A DNA stretch of 64,000 nucleotides from Clavibacter sepedonicus (GCF_000069225.1 NC_010407.1:1860001-1924000); one strand, 5' to 3'; positions 34,095 to 44,043 are shown, counted from the stretch's first letter. Numbers and translations: made by a program. Notes: generated from the letters alone by a model not told the origin.

Positions 34095-35511
34095 CCGCGG
34101 CCTCGGTGGCGGCCGCGGCGTGGCGCGAGCGGATCCCGACGAGGGACACCAGCCCGCCGGCGATCAGCAGCGCCGCGGTCACGAGCACCACGCGGTGGAA
34201 GGCCGCGACGTCGAGGTCGGGCCCGGCGACCAGCCCGATCGCGGCGATGGCGACGAGCCCGGCCACGCGCGACACGGCGTTGTTGACGGCGGACGCGATG
34301 CCCGCCTGCGCCGACGGCACGGCCTCGAGGATCGTCGCGGTCAGCGGCGCGACCGTCATCGACAGGCCCAGGCCGAAGACGAGGATGCCCGGCAGCAGCT
34401 GCCCCCAGTAGTCGACGGGCTCGCCCACGCGGAGCATCAGCAGGTATCCGCCGCCCGCGACGATCGGCCCCGCGCCCATGAGCAGCCGCGGCCCGATGCG
34501 CCCGGCCAGCGCGCCGAAGCGCGTCGACAGCAGCAGCATGATCACGGTGGTCGGCACGAGCGCGAAGCCGGCCGCGGTCGCCGACAGCCCGCCGGTCTGC
34601 TGCAGGAAGACCGCGATGACGAAGCCGCCGAGCGACAGGGCGCCGTAGATGCCGACCGTCGCGATGTTGCCGACGAGGAAGTCCCGCTCGCGGAAGAGCG
34701 AGAGCGGCAGCATGGGGCGCGGTGTGCGCCGCTCGCGCACCACGAAGAGCACGAGGCACGCGACGCCGACGACCAGGCTGCCGACCACGAGCGGGTGCGC
34801 GATCCCCCGCCGCGACTGCTCGATGAGGGCGAAGACGGGGCCGCCGATCCCGATGGCGCCGAGCACCGCGCCCGGCACGTCGACGCGCGTGCCGTCGGCG
34901 ACGGGCGCGTCGTGCGGCAGCCGGGCCAGGAGCACGAGGGTCACGGCGATGGGCAGCACGTTGATCCCGAACACGAGCCGCCAGTCGAGCGTGTCCACCA
35001 GGACGCCGCCGAGGACGGGGCCGACGAGCATCGCGGTGCCGGTCCACGCCGTCCAGGAGCCGATGGCGCGCGCCTGCGCGGGACCGCGGAAGGCCTGGGC
35101 GATGAGGGCGAGCGAGCTCGGCACGAGCAGCGCGCCGGCCGCGCCCTGGGCGGCGCGCGCGGCGATGAGGATCCCGGCGGTCGGCGCGATCGCGCACACG
35201 AGCGAGGTCACGCCGAATCCGACGAGCCCCCAGCGCAGCACGCGCACGCGGCCGAACGCGTCGGAGAGCGAGCCGGCCAGGAGGATCAGCGCGCCGAGGG
35301 TGATGAGGTAGGCGTCCACGACCCACTGCTGCACCACGAGGCCGCCGCCGAGGTCCTCGCCGATCGCGGGCAGCGCGACGTTGACGACCGTGCCGTCGAG
35401 GAAGGCGACGAAGGAGGCGAGGACCGCGACCACGAGCACCGTGCGACCGCGGCCGTCCGCGGTCCCGTCCAGGTGGCCGTCCGCGTGGGTCGCGGCGGCG
35501 GAGTCGGGCAT
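34090..35511 (-). CDS. MFS drug exporter, DHA2 (EmrB/QacA) family
   Basis: 473 residues with about 14 hydrophobic helices, as expected for DHA2 antiporters that expel drugs or other amphiphiles with protons. Motif A-like GSLSDAFGRVRVLRWG between helices 2 and 3, an acidic residue in FLDGTVVNVALP (motif D1) and GPVLGGVLVD (motif C) are visible. The substrate is unknown. The ATG at 35511 follows CATACT by six bases, suggesting leaderless transcription. The stop codon lies in the CTAG duplicated by the IS; no residues were changed. Confidence 0.9.
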   Translation of the reverse strand: MPDSAAATHADGHLDGTADGRGRTVLVVAVLASFVAFLDGTVVNVALPAIGEDLGGGLVVQQWVVDAYLITLGALILLAGSLSDAFGRVRVLRWGLVGFGVTSLVCAIAPTAGILIAARAAQGAAGALLVPSSLALIAQAFRGPAQARAIGSWTAWTGTAMLVGPVLGGVLVDTLDWRLVFGINVLPIAVTLVLLARLPHDAPVADGTRVDVPGAVLGAIGIGGPVFALIEQSRRGIAHPLVVGSLVVGVACLVLFVVRERRTPRPMLPLSLFRERDFLVGNIATVGIYGALSLGGFVIAVFLQQTGGLSATAAGFALVPTTVIMLLLSTRFGALAGRIGPRLLMGAGPIVAGGGYLLMLRVGEPVDYWGQLLPGILVFGLGLSMTVAPLTATILEAVPSAQAGIASAVNNAVSRVAGLVAIAAIGLVAGPDLDVAAFHRVVLVTAALLIAGGLVSLVGIRSRHAAAATEAAG

Positions 35512-35581
35512 GTGCCCAGTATGCGCCGCGCCCGACGGCCCGTCCGGGCGCGGGTCGGCTCCGGCTCCGGCCCCGCGCGGA

Positions 35582-36316
35582 TCAGGCGGGAGGCGCCGCC
35601 GCGGTCCCCGCCCGGTCGATCGCGGCCTCCACCCGGCGCAGCACGTCCTCGTCGCCCATGATCCGGAAGTGCCCGGAGGCCCGGACGCGCTCGTCCGTCG
35701 CGCCGTCGAGCGAGCTGCCGCCGGGGATGTGCGGGTCGAAGCGCGCGAAGACGCTCGTGATCCGCGCGTTGACCTCGCGCGACCGGCCGAGCTCCACGAG
35801 CGCGGCGTTCCGCGGCGAGAAGTCGCGGATGCTGCGGACGGGGATGAGCCGCGCGTACGAGGATCCGCCGAATGGCGTGTTGATCGCGACCATGGCGCGG
35901 ATCCGCCGGTCGGGGTCGCCGAATGCCATGAGGTGCTTGCCGATGAGGCCGCCCTTGCTGTGCGCGACGATGACGACGTCGCGCAGGTCCTCGGCCTCGA
36001 GGTACGCGCGGGCGCGGCGCGACATCTCGGCGACCCGGCCCACGTTCGCGCCGAGCGCGCCGACCACGTGCACGCCGTGGCCGCGCGCGTGCAGCCTCCG
36101 GATGATCGGCAGCATGAACTGCCAGCGCTCGTAGACGCCCGGCAGCACGAGGATCGTCGGCCGGTCGTCGCGGCCGTCCTCGAAGGAGCGGGCGTCGTCA
36201 CGGGAGAGGGTCGCGGCCGCCTGCCAGCGGAGGACGTACGCGTAATCGAGGGCCCAGTCGAGCGCCTTGCGGAGGAGCGTGAGCGGCGGGAGCGGGTCGG
36301 GTCCTGCGGTGGTCAC
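35582..36316 (-). CDS. Alpha/beta hydrolase, lipase-like (AHSKGG)
   Basis: 244 residues. ILVLPGVYERWQFMLPIIRRL places the oxyanion strand, and IVAHSKGGLIGKHL holds the nucleophile serine in a lipase/PGAP1-like GHSxGG-type elbow with Lys after Ser; INTPFGGSSYA is typical of triacylglycerol-lipase-like folds. The catalytic His is likely in ASGHFRIMGDED. The substrate is unknown. A start at 36400 would add 28 low-complexity residues overlapping the next gene; the GTG at 36316 fits the conserved region better. Confidence 0.78.
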   Translation of the reverse strand: MTTAGPDPLPPLTLLRKALDWALDYAYVLRWQAAATLSRDDARSFEDGRDDRPTILVLPGVYERWQFMLPIIRRLHARGHGVHVVGALGANVGRVAEMSRRARAYLEAEDLRDVVIVAHSKGGLIGKHLMAFGDPDRRIRAMVAINTPFGGSSYARLIPVRSIRDFSPRNAALVELGRSREVNARITSVFARFDPHIPGGSSLDGATDERVRASGHFRIMGDEDVLRRVEAAIDRAGTAAAPPA

Positions 36317-36383
36317 CCGTCCATCCTGCCCGGGCGCGGCCTCCGCGACCGGCGCACGGGGCGACGGCCGCGATCCCGCCGCC

Positions 36384-37313
36384 TCAGCGGGCCCGGGCAT
36401 GCTCCACGATCGCGCGCGCCACGCCGAGCGGATCCGTGTACATCACGACGTGCGGGCCGCGGGCGACCCGGTACGTCCCGCGCGGGATCCGGGCCGCGAG
36501 CTCCTGCGCGAACGGCCGGTCGACCACGGCGTCCCGGTCGCCCACGATGACGAGCGTGCGGGCGCGGATGCGCGGCGCGCGCTCCTCGACCGCGTCGTCG
36601 ATGAGGTGCGGCAGCTGGCGGAGGTAGTACCGCATCCCGCAGCGCAGGAAGTAGTCGCCGAGCACGACGGCGTTCGCGAGGAGCGGCTCGCGGAGCGTGT
36701 CGACGCCGAGCGCGAGGGCCGCGCGGACGACCCCGCGCGTCCGCGGCGGGAGGGTGGGCGCGATGAGCACGATGCGGTCGGCGACCTCGGGATGGTCGAC
36801 GGCCAGCCGCGTGACGATCTGGGTCCCCATCGAGTGGCCGACGACGACGGGGTCCACGAGGCCGTGCATCCGGATCACCTCGGCGACGACCGCCGCGTGG
36901 TCGTCGAGCGTCACGTCGCGCCGGACCCGCGGCGACTCGCCGTACCCCGGCAGATCGATGGCGTACACCGTGCCGTGCCCGGCGAGGAACGCGGCCACGG
37001 GGTGGAAGTAGCGCGAGGAGACGCCGATCCCGTGCACGAGCACGAACGACGGGCGGGCCCCGGCGGGTCCGGCCGAGCCGATGCCCGCGGCAGCGGTCGG
37101 GAGCGTGCGCCCGGCGTTGCCGCCCGGCGTCCGGAACACCTTGATCGCGATCCGGAAGCCGAGGACGGTGCGCCGCTCCAGGTCGTGCTCGACGGGGATC
37201 GCCCGCGACCCGTAGCGCCGGGAGAGCAGGAGCCAGCGCGGCGGGGCGGACTCGGTGCGGTGCACGTCCCCCGGGAGCCGGACGCGGGTGAGCCGGGCGA
37301 GGGGGGAGCGCAT
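36384..37313 (-). CDS. Alpha/beta hydrolase
   Basis: 309 residues: FVLVHGIGVSSRYFHPVAAFL (oxyanion region), VVVGHSMGTQIVTRLA (nucleophile Ser), VIVGDRDAVVDRPFA (acid Asp), and ARGPHVVMYTDP (His). The first 80 residues are an unusual basic extension with no membrane segment. Function unknown. TAGGGT lies six bases before the ATG at 37313 on the minus strand, another probable leaderless gene. It overlaps no neighbour. Confidence 0.83.
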   Translation of the reverse strand: MRSPLARLTRVRLPGDVHRTESAPPRWLLLSRRYGSRAIPVEHDLERRTVLGFRIAIKVFRTPGGNAGRTLPTAAAGIGSAGPAGARPSFVLVHGIGVSSRYFHPVAAFLAGHGTVYAIDLPGYGESPRVRRDVTLDDHAAVVAEVIRMHGLVDPVVVGHSMGTQIVTRLAVDHPEVADRIVLIAPTLPPRTRGVVRAALALGVDTLREPLLANAVVLGDYFLRCGMRYYLRQLPHLIDDAVEERAPRIRARTLVIVGDRDAVVDRPFAQELAARIPRGTYRVARGPHVVMYTDPLGVARAIVEHARAR

Positions 37314-37397
37314 CCCGCGACCCTAGCCGTCCCGCGCCGGGCACCGGCTGCCCCGGTCGATGGGAGGATAGGGACCCGCCCGATCCCGAGGAGACCC

Positions 37398-38531
37398 ATG
37401 AGCCCCGCCTGGTCAGAGACCACCCTCGCCGACCTGCCCCTGCGCGACGGGATCCGCGGCGAGGAGCCGTACGGCGCCCCGCAGCTCGACGTGCCCGTCC
37501 TCCTCAACGTGAACGAGAACCCGTACCCGCTGCCCGAGGAGGTCGCGGTCGCGGTGAGCGAGGCCGTGCTCGAGGCCGCGCGGGGGCTCAACCGCTACCC
37601 GGACCGCGAGTTCCTCGAGCTCCGCACCGAGCTCGCCGGCTACCTCACGGCCGACAGCGGGCTCGCCCTCGGGCCCGAGAACGTGTGGGCGGCGAACGGA
37701 TCCAACGAGGTGCTGCAGCAGGTGCTCCAGGCCTTCGGCGGCACCGACCGCGTCGCGCTGTCCTTCGCGCCGCACTACGCGATGTACCCCGAGTACGCGC
37801 GCAACACGCTCACCACGTGGGTCTCGGGCCGCCGCCAGGAGGACTTCACGCTCGACCTCGCGAACGTCACGGACCTCGTCGCCGAGCACCAGCCGAGCGT
37901 CGTGTTCCTCACCTCGCCGAACAACCCCACGGGCACCGCCCTCACCACGCGGGAGATCGAGCACGTGCTCTCCGTCGCGCCCGGCGTCGTGGTGATCGAC
38001 GAGGCGTACGCCGAGTTCCGCCGCGAGGGCGTCCCGACGGCGATCTCGCTCCTGCCCGACCACCCCCGCCTCATCGTCTCGCGCACCATGAGCAAGGCGT
38101 TCGCGTTCGCGGGCGGCCGGCTCGGCTACCTCGCGGCATCGCCCGCCGTGGTCGACGCGCTCCGCATCGTGCGGCTCCCGTACCACCTCTCCCGGATCAC
38201 CCAGGTGAGCGCGACCGCCGCCCTCCGCCACAGCGGGGTGCTGCTCGCGCAGGTCGCGTCGCTCCGCGAGGAGCGCGACGGGCTCGTCGAGTGGCTCCGC
38301 GGCCGCGGCTTCGAGGTCGCGCCCTCGGACGCGAACTTCGTGCTCTTCGGCCGCTTCCCCGGCGTGCACCCGGCCGACCGGCACGCGGTGTGGCAGGGGC
38401 TCTTGGATCGCGGCGTCCTCATCCGGGAGACGGGACCCGAGGGCTGGCTGCGCGTCTCCGTCGGCACCCCGTCGGAGACGGCCGCGTTCCGCGACGCGCT
38501 CGACGACGTGCTCGGGATCCCGCGCGCCTGA
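37398..38531 (+). CDS. hisC: Histidinol-phosphate aminotransferase
   Basis: 377-residue class II pyridoxal-phosphate aminotransferase of the HisC type, converting imidazole acetol phosphate and glutamate to histidinol phosphate. NVNENPYPLPEEV at the N-terminus, VVFLTSPNNPTGT, VVIDEAYAEF and the PLP lysine in SRTMSKAFAFAGGRLGY are all present; RVSVGTPSET near the end holds the substrate-binding Arg. ATG at 37398 has GAGGAG at 37388. No other his genes are adjacent, so it could be the single hisC or an aromatic-aminotransferase-like paralogue. Confidence 0.88.
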   Translation: MSPAWSETTLADLPLRDGIRGEEPYGAPQLDVPVLLNVNENPYPLPEEVAVAVSEAVLEAARGLNRYPDREFLELRTELAGYLTADSGLALGPENVWAANGSNEVLQQVLQAFGGTDRVALSFAPHYAMYPEYARNTLTTWVSGRRQEDFTLDLANVTDLVAEHQPSVVFLTSPNNPTGTALTTREIEHVLSVAPGVVVIDEAYAEFRREGVPTAISLLPDHPRLIVSRTMSKAFAFAGGRLGYLAASPAVVDALRIVRLPYHLSRITQVSATAALRHSGVLLAQVASLREERDGLVEWLRGRGFEVAPSDANFVLFGRFPGVHPADRHAVWQGLLDRGVLIRETGPEGWLRVSVGTPSETAAFRDALDDVLGIPRA

Positions 38532-38568
38532 GCCGCCTCCGCGCGCCCACCGCCGGGTCAGGGCCGGG

Positions 38569-39498
38569 TCAGGGCCGGAAGCGGATCCCCGTCGCGTCCT
38601 CGGCGGCCGCCCACAGCTGCTCGGCCACGGCGTGCGAGCGCGCGTGCTCCGCGACGAACGCGGGAGCGGGCGCGCCCCTCAGCTCGAGCGGCCCGCCGGG
38701 TCCCCAGAGGTCGCCGCCCGTGACGCCGGGGGCCACGGCCGCGTGCACGACCGGCCACGCACCCGCGTCCTTGCCCTGCACAAGGACGCGTCCGGCACGG
38801 GCGACCCGATGGCGCGCGGCGGCGATGCCCCGCGGACGGTCGGCCGGATCCTGCGGCGGCATCAGCGCGTCCACCGCGTAGCCGGGGTGCGCCGAGAGCG
38901 CGATGCGGTCGTATCCCGCGGCGCGCCACCGCCGGTCGAGCTCGCCCGCGATCATCATGCACGCCGTCTTCGACCGGCCGTACCGCACGAGCGCCGGCAT
39001 GCGCCGCTCCCCCGCGAGGTCGCCGAGGTCGAGCGGGGAGAAGCGGTGCGCGAGGGATCCGAGCATCACGACCCGGCCGCCGGCCCGCAGCCGCGGAGCG
39101 ACCCCGGCGACGAGCGCGAAGTGCCCGAGCGCGTTGGTGCCCATCAGCTCCTCGAACCCGTCGATCGTCGTCCGGTGGTGCCGTGCGCGGCCGCCCGCCG
39201 GGGTGAGGCCCGCGTTGGCCACGATCACGTCGAGGTCCTCATGGACGGCGGCCGCGCACGCGTCCACGCGGGCGAGGTTCGCCAGGTCGAGGGGCACGAC
39301 CTCCAGGTCCGCCCGCGGGGTGCGGGCCCGGATCGCGCGGGCGGCGGCGTCGCCGCGCTCCTCTGAGCGGCAGGCGAGCAGCACCCGGGCCCCCGCGTCG
39401 GCGAGCTGCGCGGAGGTCCAGAAGCCGATGCCGCCGTTCGCGCCCGTGACGAGCACCGTCCGCCCGGCGAGGTCGGGCAGACGCGGCTCCCCGCTCAC
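38569..39498 (-). CDS. Short-chain dehydrogenase/reductase
   Basis: 309-residue classical SDR of the retinol-dehydrogenase-like group. Cofactor motif TGANGGIGFWTSAQLA, VANAGLTP for NNAG, catalytic Ser in VVMLGSLAHRF and YGRSK for YxxxK. The substrate is unknown. GTG start at 39498 overlaps the helicase stop (GTGA), so translation is coupled to the helicase upstream, though no functional link is evident. Confidence 0.85.
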   Translation of the reverse strand: MSGEPRLPDLAGRTVLVTGANGGIGFWTSAQLADAGARVLLACRSEERGDAAARAIRARTPRADLEVVPLDLANLARVDACAAAVHEDLDVIVANAGLTPAGGRARHHRTTIDGFEELMGTNALGHFALVAGVAPRLRAGGRVVMLGSLAHRFSPLDLGDLAGERRMPALVRYGRSKTACMMIAGELDRRWRAAGYDRIALSAHPGYAVDALMPPQDPADRPRGIAAARHRVARAGRVLVQGKDAGAWPVVHAAVAPGVTGGDLWGPGGPLELRGAPAPAFVAEHARSHAVAEQLWAAAEDATGIRFRP

Positions 39499-42035
39499 GA
39501 GAGGGTGCCCACGCGGGTCACGCGCACGACGGCCTCGCCGGCCTCGTTCGACGCGTCGAGGTCGACGGTCGCCTCGATCCCCCAGTCGTGGTCGCCATCG
39601 GGGTCGTGCAGCGCCTGCCGCACGGTCCACTCCGTCGGACTTTCGGTGATCGTCACGAGCGCCTGGCTGCGGGCGTCGCCGTCGGTGAGGATCCGGTCGT
39701 ACTCGCCGAAGTAGCCGTCGAGCGCGTCGCCCCACGCGTCGGCGTCGTAGCCGGCCGCGGCGTCGAGCTCGCCGAGCGCCTGCAGGTCCTCGCGGGCCGC
39801 GAGCTGCACGCGCCGGAACATCTCGTTGCGCACGAGGATCCGGAACGCGCGCGTGTTCGACGTGAGCAGCTTGGGCGCGGGCGGCAGCACGGGCGCGTCG
39901 CCGGGGGCCGCGGTCGGGTGCGACAGCTCCTCCCACTCGTCGAGGAGGCTCGAGTCCACCTGGCGCACCAGCTCGCCGAGCCACTCGATCACGTCGAGCA
40001 GCTCCTCGGTCTTGGCCTCGTCCGGGATGGTCTGCCGCAGCGCCCGGAACGCGTCGGAGAGGTAGCGGAGCACGAGGCCCTCGGAGCGCATGAGCCCGTA
40101 GAAGGAGATCAGCTCGCTGAAGGACATCGCCCGCTCGTACATGTCGCGGACGACCGACTTGGGGCTGAGCGCGAAGTCGCCGATCCACGGCTGGCTCGCG
40201 CTGTAGGTCGCGAACGACTGGTCGAGCAGCTCCTCCAGCGGCTTCGGGTGCGTGACGGTCTCGAGCAGCTCCATGCGCTCGTCGTACTCGATGCCGTCGG
40301 CCTTCATCGCCTGCACGGCCTCGCCGCGGGCCTTGAACTGCTGCTGCGACAGGATCGGCCGCGGGTCGTCGAGGGTCGCCTCCACGACGCTCAGCATGTC
40401 GAGCGCGTACGTCGGCGACTCGCGGTCGAGGATCTCGAACACGGCGACCGCGAACGGTGACAGCGGCTGGTTGAGCGCGAAGTCGGCCTGCAGGTCCACC
40501 GTCAGCGAGATCCGCGCGGGCCCGCCATCCGGGTCGTCCACCTGCTCCACGATCCCGGCCGTCCGCAGCGTGCGGTAGATGGCGAGGGCGCGGCGCGCGA
40601 GCGCGAGCTGCCGCACGCGGGGCTCGTGGTTGTCCTCGACGAGCGACCGCATGTTCTGGAACACGTCGCCGCCGCGCGCGATGACGTTGAGCATCATCGC
40701 GTGGCTCACCTGCATGCTCGACGTCAGCCGCTCGGGCTCCGCGTCGATGAGCTTGCGGAAGCTCGGCTCCCCCCACGAGACGAAGCCCTCGGGCGCCTTC
40801 TTGCGCACGAGCTTGCGGCGCTTCTTCACGTCGTCGCCCGCGCGCTCGAGCATCTTGATGTTCTCGGTCTCGTGCTCGGGCGCCTGCGCGACGACCGTGC
40901 CCGTGGTGTCGTAGCCCGCGCGGCCCGCGCGCCCGGCGATCTGGTGGAACTCGCGCGCGTTGAGCTGCCGCATCCGCGTGCCGTCGTACTTGGTGAGGCC
41001 CGTGAAGAGCACCGTGCGGATGGGGACGTTGATCCCGACGCCGAGCGTGTCCGTCCCGCAGATGACGCGGAGGAGCCCGCGCTGCGCGAGCTGCTCCACC
41101 AGCCGCCGGTACTTCGGCAGCATCCCGGCGTGGTGCACGCCGATGCCCGCGCGCACGAGCCGCGACAGGGTCTTGCCGAACGCCGTGCTGAAGCGGAAGT
41201 CGCCGATGAGGTCCGCGATCTCGTCCCGCTGCTCGCGCGTGACGATCTTGATGCTGGACAGCGCCTGCGCCCGCTCCAGCGCGGCCGCCTGCGCGAAGTG
41301 CACGATGTAGACGGGCGCCTGCTTCGTGTCGAGCAGCTCCTCGACCGTCTCCTGCACGGGGGTCACGGCGTAGTGGAAGAAGAGCGGCACCGGGCGCTCG
41401 ATGCCCGTGATGCGCGCGGTCGGCCGGCCGGTGCGGCGCGTGAGGTCGTCCGCGAGCTCGGTGACGTCGCCGAGCGTCGCCGACATGAGCACGAACTGCG
41501 CGTGCGGGAGGAGCAGCAGCGGCACCTGCCAGGCCCAGCCGCGCTGCGGATCCGCGTAGAAGTGGAACTCGTCCATGACGACCTGGTCGACGGGCGTCTC
41601 CGCACCGCCGCGGAGCGACCGGTTCGCGAGGATCTCGGCGGTGCAGCAGATGATGGGCGCGTCCGGGTTCACCGAGGAGTCGCCCGTGACCATGCCCACC
41701 TGGGCCGCGCCGAACAGCTCGACGAGCGCGAAGAACTTCTCGGACACGAGCGCCTTGATGGGCGCGGTGTAGTACGAGCGGCGGCCGCGGGCGAGCGCGG
41801 CGAAGTGCGCGGCCACCGCGACGAGCGACTTCCCCGTGCCGGTCGGCGTCGAGAGGATCAGGTTCGCGCCCGACGCGATCTCGAGCGCCGCCTCGTCCTG
41901 CGCCGGGTACAGCTCGATCCCCCGGCCGATCGCCCACTCGGCGAACGCGTCGTAGATGGCGTCGTCGGTGGCCCCGTCCACGGCCAGCCGGGCCGCCTCC
42001 TCGGTGAGCGTGGGGGCGAGGGCGGTGTCCGACAT
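39495..42035 (-). CDS. DEAD/DEAH-box helicase with DUF3516 C-terminal domain
   Basis: 846-residue superfamily 2 helicase. Motif I STPTGTGKS (near 68), motif Ia/Ib APIKALVSEKF, motif II MDEFHFY (variant DEFH), motif III LMSATLGD, and motif VI QIAGRAGRAGY. The C-terminal half (from about 440) is the DUF3516 domain found in Ski2/HelY-like actinobacterial helicases; it probably handles RNA or structured DNA. ATG at 42035; a GGAGG is 11 bases upstream, rather far. First of a two-gene operon with the SDR. Confidence 0.88.
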   Translation of the reverse strand: MSDTALAPTLTEEAARLAVDGATDDAIYDAFAEWAIGRGIELYPAQDEAALEIASGANLILSTPTGTGKSLVAVAAHFAALARGRRSYYTAPIKALVSEKFFALVELFGAAQVGMVTGDSSVNPDAPIICCTAEILANRSLRGGAETPVDQVVMDEFHFYADPQRGWAWQVPLLLLPHAQFVLMSATLGDVTELADDLTRRTGRPTARITGIERPVPLFFHYAVTPVQETVEELLDTKQAPVYIVHFAQAAALERAQALSSIKIVTREQRDEIADLIGDFRFSTAFGKTLSRLVRAGIGVHHAGMLPKYRRLVEQLAQRGLLRVICGTDTLGVGINVPIRTVLFTGLTKYDGTRMRQLNAREFHQIAGRAGRAGYDTTGTVVAQAPEHETENIKMLERAGDDVKKRRKLVRKKAPEGFVSWGEPSFRKLIDAEPERLTSSMQVSHAMMLNVIARGGDVFQNMRSLVEDNHEPRVRQLALARRALAIYRTLRTAGIVEQVDDPDGGPARISLTVDLQADFALNQPLSPFAVAVFEILDRESPTYALDMLSVVEATLDDPRPILSQQQFKARGEAVQAMKADGIEYDERMELLETVTHPKPLEELLDQSFATYSASQPWIGDFALSPKSVVRDMYERAMSFSELISFYGLMRSEGLVLRYLSDAFRALRQTIPDEAKTEELLDVIEWLGELVRQVDSSLLDEWEELSHPTAAPGDAPVLPPAPKLLTSNTRAFRILVRNEMFRRVQLAAREDLQALGELDAAAGYDADAWGDALDGYFGEYDRILTDGDARSQALVTITESPTEWTVRQALHDPDGDHDWGIEATVDLDASNEAGEAVVRVTRVGTLS

Positions 42036-42122
42036 GATGCGTCCATCCTCCCCCACGCGTCCCGCCGCGGAGTTCTCCACAGGCGGCAGGGTCCACCAGG
42101 CGCCAGCGCGTACGTTCGCCGG

Positions 42123-42386
42123 ATGCCGTCCCAGCCGCTCGACCCGCGTCACGATCGCGCCCCGCTCGACCCCAGCCCCGCGCCCCCCGTCGAGGGGCAG
42201 CCGACCACCGCGGACGCGGACAGCGCACCCGGCGCGGTCGCCGCTCCCGAGTCCGTCCCCGTCGACCCCGAGACGGAGCGGGCGCGCTGGCGCGACCGCC
42301 GCACCGGGGTCATCGCCCTCGTCGTCGTCACCATCGCGCTCTGGGCCGTCATCGCCGCAGCGGTCGGCTTCGCGACCACGATGTAG
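42123..42386 (+). CDS. Small single-span membrane protein
   Basis: 87 residues: a Pro/Ala-rich disordered N-terminus (about 55), basic ARWRDRRTG, then one hydrophobic helix (VIALVVVTIALWAVIAAAVGF). Function unknown. TACGTT at 42111-42116 is followed by six bases and the ATG, the same leaderless arrangement as several neighbours, which supports it being a real gene. Confidence 0.65.
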   Translation: MPSQPLDPRHDRAPLDPSPAPPVEGQPTTADADSAPGAVAAPESVPVDPETERARWRDRRTGVIALVVVTIALWAVIAAAVGFATTM

Positions 42387-42456
42387 CGCGCCGGCGGTCG
42401 CCGTCGCCGCCCCGTCCGCCGCCCGGCTGCCGCTTGCGGCCCGGGTATGATCTCCT

Positions 42457-44043
42457 GTGCCCTCCGACGCCCTGCCCGACGACCCCGCCCGCCCCGCGGA
42501 TCCCGTCGCCCCCTCGCCCGACGCCGACGCGACGACCGACGCGGCCTCGATGCCCGAAGGCGACCCCGCGACCAAGGCGGCCGCCGCGTCGCCCGGCTCG
42601 GCCATCGATCCCGACGACCTCGCCACCGCGCTCCGCGTCCTCGGCTCGCTCGCCGACATCGACGAGGACCACCCCGACTTCGTCGCCGTCCGCCGCGCCA
42701 CCGCCTCCATGTTCAAGGAGGTGAAGAAGGCCCGCCGGCTCGAGAAGCGCGAGGCCGTCGCGAGCGCCGACCGCGCCGTCGTCGCGGCCACCGCCACGGG
42801 CGCGCCCGACCGCATCGACGACGAGACCCGCGGGATCCCGCTGTCCATCACGACCGCGAAGCCCACCGCCGGCACGCTCCTGCGCTCGCGTCCCTGCTAC
42901 ATCTGCAAGCAGCACTACACGCAGGTCGACGCGTTCTACCACCAGCTCTGCCCCGACTGCGCGCTCCTCAACCACGCGAAGCGCGAGGCCCGCACCGACC
43001 TCTCCGGGATGCGCGCGCTCCTCACGGGCGGCCGCGCGAAGATCGGCATGCACATCGCGCTCCGGCTGCTCCGCGACGGGGCGCACACCACCATCACCAC
43101 CCGGTTCCCGCGCGACGCCGTTCGCCGCTTCGCCGGCCTGCCGGACGCGCACGAGTGGGTCCACCGCCTGCGCATCGTGGGCCTCGACCTCCGCGATCCC
43201 GCGCAGGTCATCGGCCTCACGGATGCGGTCGCCGCCGCGGGTCCCCTCGACATCCTCATCAACAACGCCGCGCAGACCGTGCGCCGCTCCCCCGGCTCGT
43301 ACGCACCGCTGTCCGAGGCGGAGGCCGCGCCGCTGCCCGACGGCGACCTCCCCGAGCTGCTGACGTTCGGCCACACTGCGGACGCGCACCCGGCGGCCCT
43401 GGCGGCGAGCGTCGCGGCGCACCCGATCCTCTCCACCGCGGCCGGGATCACGGCCGCCGAGGTCACCGAGCTCGCCATGACGGCCGGCTCCTCCTCGCTC
43501 GCGCGCCTCGCCGCCGGCACCGCCATCGACGCGGGCGGCCTCGTGCCCGACCTGCACGACGCGAACAGCTGGACGCAGGTGGTCCACGAGGTGGATCCGC
43601 TGGAGATGCTCGAGGTCCAGCTCGCCAACGTCACGGCCCCGTTCCTGCTCGTGAGCCGGCTGCGCCCGGCGATGGCCGCCTCGGCGTCGCGCCGCAAGTA
43701 CGTGGTGAACGTGAGCGCCATGGAGGGCCAGTTTGCCCGCGCGTACAAGGGCCCCGGCCACCCGCACACGAACATGGCGAAGGCCGCGCTCAACATGATG
43801 ACCCGCACCTCGGCGCGCGAGATGCGCGAGACCGACCGCATCCTCATGACGAGCGTCGACACCGGCTGGATCACCGACGAGCGCCCGCACCCTACGAAGG
43901 TGCGGCTCGCCGAGGAGGGCTTCCACGCCCCGCTCGACCTCGTCGACGGCGCCGCGCGCGTCTACGACCCCATCGTCATGGGCCAGGCCGGCGAGGACAT
44001 CTCGGGCGTCTTCCTCAAGGACTACCGCGTCGCCGAGTGGTGA
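42457..44043 (+). CDS. SDR-family oxidoreductase with N-terminal zinc motif
   Basis: 528 residues, about twice the usual SDR length. Residues 1-120 are disordered/helical; near 150 a Cys4 cluster reads CYICKQHYTQVDAFYHQLCPDC and should bind zinc. The SDR domain follows: LLTGGRAKIGMHIALRLL (cofactor loop), ILINNAAQTV, a long insertion of about 80 residues after it, NVSAMEGQFA and the region KGPGHPHTNMAKAAL where the Tyr of YxxxK is absent (Thr-Asn-Met-Ala-Lys). Catalysis may therefore differ. TATGAT at 42446-42451 lies five bases before the GTG start, the best -10 match in the window. Confidence 0.8.
   Translation: MPSDALPDDPARPADPVAPSPDADATTDAASMPEGDPATKAAAASPGSAIDPDDLATALRVLGSLADIDEDHPDFVAVRRATASMFKEVKKARRLEKREAVASADRAVVAATATGAPDRIDDETRGIPLSITTAKPTAGTLLRSRPCYICKQHYTQVDAFYHQLCPDCALLNHAKREARTDLSGMRALLTGGRAKIGMHIALRLLRDGAHTTITTRFPRDAVRRFAGLPDAHEWVHRLRIVGLDLRDPAQVIGLTDAVAAAGPLDILINNAAQTVRRSPGSYAPLSEAEAAPLPDGDLPELLTFGHTADAHPAALAASVAAHPILSTAAGITAAEVTELAMTAGSSSLARLAAGTAIDAGGLVPDLHDANSWTQVVHEVDPLEMLEVQLANVTAPFLLVSRLRPAMAASASRRKYVVNVSAMEGQFARAYKGPGHPHTNMAKAALNMMTRTSAREMRETDRILMTSVDTGWITDERPHPTKVRLAEEGFHAPLDLVDGAARVYDPIVMGQAGEDISGVFLKDYRVAEW

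Noticed and set aside
38551..38580. Short direct repeat GGGCCGGGTCA near the hisC/SDR junction
   Set aside because: Only about two copies of 11 bases in GC-rich DNA; no function suggested.
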